DNA of 5,969 bases from an uncultured Cellvibrio sp. (lineage in GTDB: Bacteria; Pseudomonadota; Gammaproteobacteria; Pseudomonadales; Cellvibrionaceae): the NCBI GenBank assembly GCA_946482345.1, contig CAMLRJ010000234.1, positions 1 through 5,969 on the forward strand. The letters run 5' to 3'. Below, in pieces: positions 1 to 5,969 of this stretch (positions are counted from its first letter, which is position 1; each line of letters opens with the position of its first letter). The notes beneath the pieces were generated by a model. The model saw nothing but the letters and a program-made list of their open reading frames with translations, searched no databases and was not told the origin of the DNA. Made by a program: the position numbers and the translations under genes.

Positions 1-2614
1 AAGCACCATCGTTGTAATCCACAATTAAATTGGAATTAATTCCTGGAATATCCGGCTGCGCTTCACCGTGTGCCGAAACCGCATAACCGGAACCATCCGG
101 TTTTTCTTGTACGCGTGCACTTATTTGTCCACCGCGAATGCCTCGGCCTTGAGAGAGATTAAATGAACCGCCGATGACAAAACCTTCTTCATCGTTATTT
201 GTGATTTCGATGGTACCGCTTTCTACACCGGGGACATTGAGTGTTGCAGTACCTTCTGCGTGAAAACCTGATTCTTGTGAATAATCAACATTAATGGTTG
301 CTGTTTGAATACCAGGTACTTTTCCTTCGGGTATTGTAATGGTTCCGCCCATACTCCATTGCTCATCTCGATAGCCCATTCGAACTTGAGCATTTGTGCC
401 TTCACCAAAAATTCGATCATCGAAATTAAATTCACCAGATAATGCAAAACCACCTCGAGTAGAAACTTCAGCAGCTAAAAATCCCTCCCCAACTCTGGTG
501 ATTCCAAAATCAATTCTACCTTCCAAGCCAAGCCCATTTAAATCGCTATAAAATGCTGTAAGACTTGCATTTGAAATTTCGAAAGGAGGAGGAACTGCCA
601 ATTCACCAAAATCGAAAGTTTTCCTAAGTTGTACCTGATCCCCCATTACAAGAATTCTTACATCGGCATCTCCTATCAGAGGAACCGTGGGCAAAACTCT
701 TCCATTTCCTCTAAATCCATTTGCACCAAACTGCATAGGCTCCATTTCTATTGGACTCATTCCAGGCAAACGTAAACTTTGAGTTGCACCTCTTGTTAAT
801 CCCAAGCCACTCCCAGACCCATCATCGGGAACAATATACCCACCGTTAATTCCATCAATTTTTCGTACCGGCCATTCTTCCAGATAATCAGCATATTCCG
901 AAGCAACTGTTAATTGCACATTTGTAGATCTAGATGACTTGAATACATCAACACTAACAATCCCTGCGTCCTGACTGGATGGATCAGTGGAGGGAGTCCA
1001 CTCCATAAATCTCACTCGAGGCACCCATAGAGAACGAGGTGCTGGCAATGTAGGCATTTGCTCTCCACCAGAAGGTGAAGCATATATACGTAATGGACCA
1101 CTCCGACCTAATCTTTCTAACCTGTTCCTATCCATTGGACGCAATGGTTCGAATTGACCGCCTGTTTTTATTGAGTCTAAAGACCAGTATTGAGATGGAT
1201 TTCCTGCAATATTTCCTAGATTAAAATCTACCTCTTTAAAAATAATTCCTTGCTGTGCAGAGTTAGTATCATTTTGATAATTATTTTTAATATATTCGAG
1301 TCGGCTTGAACGAGGAATATTAGTATTGCCTGTATTTTCTTCTCTTAGTGCATCTATCGCACCACGGATTCTATCGTCTATTTGATTATGAATTCTGGAA
1401 CCTGAACTCATATTGGCTGAAGCCTCCAAAAGTTCATAATTGTCGATTGTATCAACACCACCAAGTTGCCTTTCCACAATATGATCGACTTGATATGTAG
1501 CACCTTCAGCTCTTCCATCCCAAAAAGGAATTTTAAAGTGCTCAATTAATGTTTCTTCATTTCCGAATAAAACAAATGCTGCATTTCGATGACCATAGAA
1601 AAATCTTTCTCCTGTATCATTAATTACACCTGCATTAATAAAACTTGTTGCACGCTGCCTAACCTGTGCATCGACTTCTGATTTCCATGTATCCCTTTGA
1701 GCTGTATTACCTCGGGAGGATAATCGAATAGGTGCTGTAAACTTATTTCTATGTCTGCTTCCTTTAAATCCAGGCAAACTGATTTTACTAATCTCCAATC
1801 GATGTGTTGAAATGTTTATACTTGATCCTGCGTATTCACCTCTCGTCACATTGAATTCATTTTCATTAACCATTTCCCTCATCACCTGTCTGGTCACTCC
1901 CCTCCCCTGCTGCACCACATGTGTCAATTCATGTGCTAATAATCTTTTTCCTTCTTGAGTAGTTGGAGCATATTCACCAGACGCAAAAAATATATCGCTG
2001 CCAACAGTAAACGCACGCGCACTTAATTGTTTGCAAAGTGCATCGGCGGCGGCATCGTTGTGAATACAAACGGAAGAAAAATCGTGACTGAATTGGGATT
2101 CCATTTCCGTGCGCACATCATCCGGTAATTGTGAACCTTGTCCCTTCAAGGATTCAATTTGTTGTTCAACTTCATCGCTTACACCGTTTTCATTTTCTGG
2201 ATTTGCAGTTTCTGGAGTAGATGATTCTGTTGTGGCATCACTCGCAACATCGTGCATTTTTGCTACGGATTCATCCGGTAAACGTGAAATTTTTGTTTGC
2301 AGGGATTGTGTGTTACCCAAGGTTTTTTCCGGCTGACTATTTCCGGGGTTTACGGTTTCACAGGGCGTAGAATTATTGGCTGGTGAGCGACTGACGACTT
2401 CATCTGCAACACGATCAGCTTCCTGTTCATGTGTATCGCCCGGAGTACTAACACTTAATTTTTTTTGTAAATACGGCGCTGGCTGTAAGGTATTTTGTTC
2501 AGATGATTTTTTCGCAACTTTTTTTGATGCCTGAGTAGAATCCTCAGCTACTTTTGAGCGATGAACATTATTATCAGATGAGGCTTTTTTACTTAAAGGT
2601 TTCACTGCAGACAT
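1..2614 (-). CDS. eCIS core-domain (DUF4157) protein with HNH-like motif and beta repeats, probable injection-system cargo; 3' end outside window
   Basis: The frame is open for 871 codons from the ATG at 2614 to the left edge with no stop, so the C-terminus is missing. The start is firm: an in-frame TAA lies at 2627-2629 and no other ATG, GTG or TTG follows it. Residues 1-57 are polar. Residues 58-74 carry the PGDTHEQEADRVADEVV motif that precedes DUF4157 domains. Residues 75-155 are an acidic Ser/Thr/Glu/Asn-rich linker. Residues 160-245 are the eCIS core, with FSHDFSSV, ARAFTVG and the metallopeptidase-like HELTH at 228-232. Residues 374-411 look like an HNH nuclease motif. Residues 412-700 match nothing I recognise. 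Residues from about 712 on are Gly- and Thr-rich beta repeats. No signal peptide or membrane segment is seen. DUF4157 is known as a frequent N-terminal domain of eCIS-linked cargo toxins; a cargo nuclease role here is inference. It lies 16 bases after the ATPase, presumably in the same operon. Confidence 0.9.
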   Translation of the reverse strand, partial: MSAVKPLSKKASSDNNVHRSKVAEDSTQASKKVAKKSSEQNTLQPAPYLQKKLSVSTPGDTHEQEADRVADEVVSRSPANNSTPCETVNPGNSQPEKTLGNTQSLQTKISRLPDESVAKMHDVASDATTESSTPETANPENENGVSDEVEQQIESLKGQGSQLPDDVRTEMESQFSHDFSSVCIHNDAAADALCKQLSARAFTVGSDIFFASGEYAPTTQEGKRLLAHELTHVVQQGRGVTRQVMREMVNENEFNVTRGEYAGSSINISTHRLEISKISLPGFKGSRHRNKFTAPIRLSSRGNTAQRDTWKSEVDAQVRQRATSFINAGVINDTGERFFYGHRNAAFVLFGNEETLIEHFKIPFWDGRAEGATYQVDHIVERQLGGVDTIDNYELLEASANMSSGSRIHNQIDDRIRGAIDALREENTGNTNIPRSSRLEYIKNNYQNDTNSAQQGIIFKEVDFNLGNIAGNPSQYWSLDSIKTGGQFEPLRPMDRNRLERLGRSGPLRIYASPSGGEQMPTLPAPRSLWVPRVRFMEWTPSTDPSSQDAGIVSVDVFKSSRSTNVQLTVASEYADYLEEWPVRKIDGINGGYIVPDDGSGSGLGLTRGATQSLRLPGMSPIEMEPMQFGANGFRGNGRVLPTVPLIGDADVRILVMGDQVQLRKTFDFGELAVPPPFEISNASLTAFYSDLNGLGLEGRIDFGITRVGEGFLAAEVSTRGGFALSGEFNFDDRIFGEGTNAQVRMGYRDEQWSMGGTITIPEGKVPGIQTATINVDYSQESGFHAEGTATLNVPGVESGTIEITNNDEEGFVIGGSFNLSQGRGIRGGQISARVQEKPDGSGYAVSAHGEAQPDIPGINSNLIVDYNDGA
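14..361 (-). repeat. Degenerate beta-rich protein repeats at the C-terminus of the eCIS-core protein
   Basis: Residues 752-867 consist of about four units of 28-32 residues. Each starts with an aromatic residue (W753, F784, F812, Y844), continues with a short Gly-containing strand, reaches a Pro-Gly-hydrophobic turn (PGI at 767, PGV at 795, PGI at 857; degenerate as RGI at 824), and then a second strand such as TATINVDY, SGTIEIT or NSNLIVDY. The units are alike in protein but not obviously in DNA, so this is old divergence and not a recent tandem duplication. A less regular unit may precede them at about 712-750. The array continues past the left edge. The pattern suggests a beta-solenoid or barrel-like tail; its function is unknown. 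Confidence 0.6.
1382..1495 (-). other. HNH endonuclease-like motif in the eCIS-core protein (residues 374-411)
   Basis: The stretch contains VDHIVERQLGG (D377, H378), then IDNYELLEASAN (N392, N401), then SSGSRIH (to H409). The spacing H378-x13-N392-x8-N401 equals that of canonical HNH motifs, where a DH pair is followed by a Gly-Gly turn, an Asp-Asn-hydrophobic step and a final Asn or His. The zinc-binding cysteines found in many HNH proteins are absent, and the last metal ligand would have to be N401 or H409. Similar DHIxExQxGG segments occur downstream of DUF4157 in other eCIS-linked proteins, as far as I recall. Whether it is catalytic cannot be decided from sequence alone. Confidence 0.6.
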
Positions 2615-2619
2615 AATGA

Positions 2620-2624
2620 TCCCC
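2620..2624 (-). promoter_or_regulatory. Weak ribosome binding site of the eCIS-core gene
   Basis: Read on the minus strand, GGGGA sits five bases before the ATG at 2614. It is only a partial Shine-Dalgarno match. Since the ATPase stop is just upstream, ribosomes finishing that gene may reinitiate here. Confidence 0.4.
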
Positions 2625-2630
2625 GCTTAA

Positions 2631-4631
2631 TCACAAGGTCGCTGTAATTTGCGCTGCTAATTTGGGTGGAATAGGTTTGCCGGATTTACGATATTCAGCA
2701 GCCAATGTGCGTAACAACAATGAGTAAGGCAGTGCAGAATCTGTTGCATAAGGTAAATCTGCTGCAGCTGCCAAAACTGCATTGCGAATATAGCCACCCG
2801 TTAAATCGCATAAACTCGCCAGTTGACGGCAGTATTGCTCACCTGGACTACGATTACCCAAATGCGATTGCCAAATGCGTGTACGCTCTTCCAGTTCCGG
2901 TGAATTAAATTCGATAATCATATCGAGGCGACGCATAAATGCTTGATCAATTCGTCCCATGCCATTGGTTGTCAGTAACACAATCCCTGAATATTGCTCA
3001 ATACGCGACAGCAAATAATTGGTCAGCATATTGGCAAAACGTTCACCACCGGAACCTATATCATCTGTACGTTTTCCAAAAAGTGCATCAGCTTCATCTA
3101 TTAAAATAATAAAATCCTGATTACAGGCTTCATCCATAACCCGGGTAATATTTTTTTCTGTTTCGCCTATGTATTTATTCAACACAGATCCCAAATCCAT
3201 TCGATAAATCGGAATGCCCAATTGCGATGCAATATAGGATGCCGCCAATGTTTTACCCGTACCACTTTCGCCGGAAAACAAAGCTTTAACGCCATTGTGC
3301 TGATTGGCGGCTGTTGAATAACCCAATCCAGTAAAAATGTCATTGCGATCACGGCAACGCTGCAATAATCTATTTAATTCTTCATCAATTAATTTCGGAA
3401 AAACCACCGATTTATGATGAATTTTTTGTGGCAGATGAATTGCAAGATCAGACAGGGACTCAGGTGCAAGATCCAATCTTGCTTGCAGTATTGCATCTTC
3501 CAATGATTCATTATGCAGTCGTCGAGATAGATTAACCTGTTTCATAATGATAGGAATTATCGATGAGCTCATCAACCAGCGTTTTGCCAGTTTATCAGCC
3601 AAATCAGTGCCCACCCAATTTGACCAGATAGAAAATCGTTCAACATAATCCTCTTTTATTATTTTATATTCCGCAACCTGATTGGAATCCATTAACACAA
3701 TAGTTGATGTGCTGGATTTTTTATGCGTAGCGATAACCACTGAACGAACATTGATAGTATCCGGTATTGGCGCTTCATCCGATAACAAAATTGGAAGCCA
3801 GTCAAATGCCCGGCTAAACCAAAACAATTTTTTGGGTTGTGCGCATAAGGTTGGATCAGGTATTACAGGACATAAATCCAACATTTCTGCTATCTGGCAA
3901 GCAAACGCCATGGCTTGTTGAACAGGCGCATATAGATCCAATCGGATTATTTTTCTTAATCTAAACTCCAAAGAAAAAAAATCCAGCGCTGTTTTATGCT
4001 TTTGCATATTGTGCAATGGTTGGATATAAATAGAATGGAAATCAGATTCCAGTATTGCACCAGTGACGATTCGGCGAACAAGCTGCTGATCTGATTTTGG
4101 CTCCAGCAATTCCAGCCATATATCTTTATTCACTTGCACCGATGCCAAAGCAAGCGGGCCATTCGACTCAATCAATAATAATTCTTCACGAACAAAAAAA
4201 TGCTGGCAGATATCTGTTGGATTTAATCTAACAATAAACAATACCGACAATAATTCACATATTAAATGAACTTTCGGATAAGGATTGTCCTGTGGCCCTT
4301 GTAATTCCTGTATAGCTAAATTTAACCAGTAATTGTTTTCAATTTCTGCACATAAAAACAATAAAAACAAATCCTGACTGGTGATCGATAACCCGTGTAA
4401 TGCCTTGCCAATATTCACAGGAATATCCAGGGACTCTATAGTCACTTTTGAAAATTTATGAGTAATATTATTGACCGAACAATTTAATTGCTCAGACAGT
4501 TGCTGGTCAAAATTAGCCGATTTAAACAGAACTGAATCAGGCACATGTGTTTTTCCAAACCAACAAATAGCACCCAGAATCCACAACTCACAACTCAAGG
4601 TTTTTATTGAAAATGGCCATTGTGCATTCAT
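2631..4631 (-). CDS. AAA+ ATPase of the extracellular contractile injection system type
   Basis: This 666-residue protein is complete. Residues 80-130 (LSITSQDLFLLFLCAEIENN and following) match the helical, winged-helix-like region of eCIS ATPases (Afp15-like in the antifeeding-prophage naming). Residues 130-400 are a divergent N-terminal half. The AAA+ module lies at about 400-640: Walker A GESGTGKT (454-461, K460), Walker B FIILIDEADALFGKR (D512, E513), sensor 1 LLTTN (N556), arginine finger in FMRRLD (R567, R568) and sensor 2 GGYIR (R616). All ATP-binding and hydrolysis residues are present, so it should be active. No membrane segment or signal peptide is clear; it should be cytoplasmic. 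Homologues are thought to help particle assembly or cargo loading, but the mechanism is not settled. The ATG overlaps the upstream gene's TGA (ATGA, 4628-4631) and has a strong ribosome binding site, so translation is probably coupled. Confidence 0.95.
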   Translation of the reverse strand: MNAQWPFSIKTLSCELWILGAICWFGKTHVPDSVLFKSANFDQQLSEQLNCSVNNITHKFSKVTIESLDIPVNIGKALHGLSITSQDLFLLFLCAEIENNYWLNLAIQELQGPQDNPYPKVHLICELLSVLFIVRLNPTDICQHFFVREELLLIESNGPLALASVQVNKDIWLELLEPKSDQQLVRRIVTGAILESDFHSIYIQPLHNMQKHKTALDFFSLEFRLRKIIRLDLYAPVQQAMAFACQIAEMLDLCPVIPDPTLCAQPKKLFWFSRAFDWLPILLSDEAPIPDTINVRSVVIATHKKSSTSTIVLMDSNQVAEYKIIKEDYVERFSIWSNWVGTDLADKLAKRWLMSSSIIPIIMKQVNLSRRLHNESLEDAILQARLDLAPESLSDLAIHLPQKIHHKSVVFPKLIDEELNRLLQRCRDRNDIFTGLGYSTAANQHNGVKALFSGESGTGKTLAASYIASQLGIPIYRMDLGSVLNKYIGETEKNITRVMDEACNQDFIILIDEADALFGKRTDDIGSGGERFANMLTNYLLSRIEQYSGIVLLTTNGMGRIDQAFMRRLDMIIEFNSPELEERTRIWQSHLGNRSPGEQYCRQLASLCDLTGGYIRNAVLAAAADLPYATDSALPYSLLLRTLAAEYRKSGKPIPPKLAAQITATL

Positions 4632-5969
4632 GATTTTTCTCCTGAAATCTTCAGCTCAGGATAGTTTCCATAATGGAAATAAATAACTCTGCCTAACCAT
4701 GGAATCCAATCAGGATTAACGTCCAACCCCGCCATACGTAAATCCAATCGTACGGCTGAATTATCCAGATATACGTGCACATAAGCACCATCCACTTCAA
4801 CACGCGCATCAAGTAACATCCAATCCGAACGCCAGAGATTCATTCGCTGAAGTTTTTGTTGCAATTGCTCATAAATATCAGCAACAAAAACATTAGGATG
4901 GCCGGATTGTTCATAGAACTCATCTGCGGTAAGTGCCGATATTTCCACCAGCAATTCTTGTAATGATGATTCAATGGAAAATGAAAATTCTTCTGCTATT
5001 TTTTGAAATAACTGATAAAGAGTAATCCAGGAATTTAACGAAAAGGTTAATCGGTTTGTTTTCAACAAATTAATTAAAAACAATAATCCCGCTTGATGAA
5101 TTAAAAACTGTGGAAGTTCTTCACCCCTTCCCAACCTATCCCTTGGCAAGGGGGAGGGACTGTTACCTCCACCACTGGCATCACCTTCCGATAAGGGGAG
5201 TAACTTATCCCCTCCCCTTACGAAGGGGAGGGTTAGGGCGGGGTTTGTTTTACTTTTTTCACTCCCAGCATCTCCGTGCATAGAGTGAAAGATTGCGCTA
5301 TACAGCTGATGAACCTGACTATGCCAAACTTGAAGACCTTCAATATCATTCAATAAATGGGGTGCAAATCGCCAAATACTTAAACAAGTGATAATCGATA
5401 AAATTATCTCGATTTCTTTTTTCGAAGATTGTGGCCGCACTACCGCAACAAAATATTTTTTGATCCATTGCTCGGAAGATTCCGATAAATTTAATTTTAT
5501 GGATTGCCGAATTTCATCATCAAGTGAAATACGCTCTGGAAAATTAAAGCCATGATTTAGTCTTACCAGAGACTGTTGCAACTTCTGCAAATCATTCACA
5601 TGTAAACTTAAAAATAAATTGGATAAAAATGTACCGGACTCCGATTTTATTTCCTGCAGATGATCCAATATAGAAGGAATTTCATGTAACTTATGTATCA
5701 ATATAGCGACAGGTTCAGCAGGTAACTGTTGCTGCTGCAACCAGGATTCAAGATACCAGGGCTTATTTCCGGATAAGAGTTCTGCAATAAATTCGGCGGC
5801 CATCTGAGCATAATGATCAAATGCAATTTGGTCATTCTCATACGAATTACGAGCCGTCCATTGGTTGCTTTCCTGCACAATTTTGCCAGCCAATTCCCAC
5901 CACTGACCTTTAACACTTATTTTTTTAATAAAAATGATTTTTTGTGAACCTTCACCAATCCAGCTTTGA
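4628..5969 (-). CDS. Uncharacterised eCIS-associated accessory protein upstream of the ATPase; 5' end outside window
   Basis: The frame runs from the right edge to the TGA at 4628-4630, giving 446 codons. A TTG at 5893 would give 421 residues, but 25 further in-frame codons without a stop precede it, including SQKIIFIKKISVKGQWWEL. No convincing ribosome binding site supports the TTG, so the real start is probably outside. Counting from the TTG, residues 33-80 (EFIAELLSGNKPWYLESW and on) resemble the WL-x-G-x-WWW region of a protein often found before eCIS ATPases. HQAGLLFLINLL (266-277) matches that family's GGLFYLLNLL-like segment. The C-terminus (367-408), with AGLDVNPDWIPWLGRVIYFHYG, matches its AGLDxDPGWVP-x-GR-x-xxFH ending. 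These matches are from memory. I know no established function; a structural or assembly role is a guess. It contains no catalytic motif or signal peptide. Residues 217-257 come from an inserted palindromic element. Confidence 0.85.
   Translation of the reverse strand, partial: QSWIGEGSQKIIFIKKISVKGQWWELAGKIVQESNQWTARNSYENDQIAFDHYAQMAAEFIAELLSGNKPWYLESWLQQQQLPAEPVAILIHKLHEIPSILDHLQEIKSESGTFLSNLFLSLHVNDLQKLQQSLVRLNHGFNFPERISLDDEIRQSIKLNLSESSEQWIKKYFVAVVRPQSSKKEIEIILSIITCLSIWRFAPHLLNDIEGLQVWHSQVHQLYSAIFHSMHGDAGSEKSKTNPALTLPFVRGGDKLLPLSEGDASGGGNSPSPLPRDRLGRGEELPQFLIHQAGLLFLINLLKTNRLTFSLNSWITLYQLFQKIAEEFSFSIESSLQELLVEISALTADEFYEQSGHPNVFVADIYEQLQQKLQRMNLWRSDWMLLDARVEVDGAYVHVYLDNSAVRLDLRMAGLDVNPDWIPWLGRVIYFHYGNYPELKISGEKS
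4639..4643 (-). promoter_or_regulatory. Ribosome binding site of the ATPase gene
   Basis: AGGAG on the minus strand stands seven bases before the ATG at 4631, inside the last codons of the upstream gene. It is a near-perfect Shine-Dalgarno site and fixes the ATPase start. No other usable start codon lies between it and the upstream in-frame TGA. Confidence 0.8.
5123..5244. repeat. G/C-rich palindromic (REP/MITE-like) element lying in frame inside a coding region
   Basis: The 122-base element has imperfect inverted-repeat ends. The arm at 5123-5158 begins ACCCCTTCCCAACC. The reverse complement of the arm at 5210-5244 begins ACCCCGCCCTAACC. I count about 24 of the first 31 bases identical. Each arm also folds on itself: CCCTCCCCTT (5210-5219) pairs perfectly with AAGGGGAGGG (5223-5232) around ACG, and CCCTT (5140-5144) pairs with AAGGG (5148-5152). 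Between the arms, TAAGGGG (5192-5198) can pair with CCCCTTA (5214-5220). The composition contrasts with the AT-rich flanks. No target-site duplication is clear. It codes for about 41 residues (217-257 of the TTG-numbered protein), rich in Pro, Gly, Arg and Leu. Confidence 0.8.

Noticed and set aside
85..106. AACCGG and CCGGTT inverted repeat followed by Ts, resembling a small terminator on the plus strand.
   Set aside because: It lies inside the minus-strand coding frame, the stem is only six bases, and no plus-strand gene ends there.
2109..2336. Plus-strand open frame of 75 codons, Ser- and Cys-rich.
   Set aside because: It lies antisense to the Ser/Thr/Glu-rich linker of the eCIS-core gene, and its composition is what the reverse of such a linker gives. 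It resembles no protein I know.
3682..3921. Plus-strand open frame of 79 codons.
   Set aside because: It lies fully antisense to the well-supported ATPase gene, with no recognisable motif.
5210..5256. Possible Rho-independent terminator on the plus strand: perfect 10-base stem followed by a T-rich stretch.
   Set aside because: The T-rich stretch begins about ten bases after the stem, there is no gene on the plus strand to terminate, and the hairpin is better explained as one arm of the inverted-repeat element.
5698..5916. Minus-strand open frame of 72 codons starting with GTG.
   Set aside because: It overlaps the accessory gene in another frame, has no recognisable motif and is contained within better-supported coding sequence.

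Overview
The window holds three genes, all on the minus strand and tightly packed. They look like part of an extracellular contractile injection system (eCIS, a phage-tail-like particle). In transcription order, from the right edge to the left, they are: (1) an uncharacterised eCIS-type accessory protein whose 5' end lies beyond the right edge; (2) a complete AAA+ ATPase of the eCIS type, translationally coupled to gene 1 through an ATGA overlap; (3) 16 bases further on, a long protein carrying the eCIS core domain (DUF4157, with HELTH), whose 3' end lies beyond the left edge. No tube, sheath, baseplate or spike gene is visible, so the assignment rests on these three families occurring together.

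Region by region: 1-2614 encodes the eCIS-core protein. It has a low-complexity N-terminal address region, the HExxH core, an HNH-endonuclease-like motif, a long unassigned middle part and a C-terminal series of beta-rich repeats that runs off the edge. 2631-4631 encodes the ATPase, with Walker A, Walker B, sensor 1, arginine finger and sensor 2 all intact. 4628-5969 encodes the accessory protein. Its frame stays open to the right edge, so the TTG at 5893 is probably not its real start. Inside it, 5123-5244 is a G/C-rich element with inverted-repeat ends, translated in frame as about 41 extra residues. No gap between genes exceeds 16 bases, and no promoter or terminator is evident.

How the parts may work together (inference from eCIS families): the ATPase and the accessory protein would serve particle assembly or cargo handling, and the eCIS-core protein would be a particle-associated cargo or effector, possibly a nuclease. 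Its arginine codon use changes sharply inside the gene, as if the middle section had a different origin from its two ends.

The organism is probably a Gram-negative, moderately AT-rich environmental bacterium. A proteobacterium seems likeliest from the protein style and the REP-like G/C-rich repeat, but this is a weak inference.
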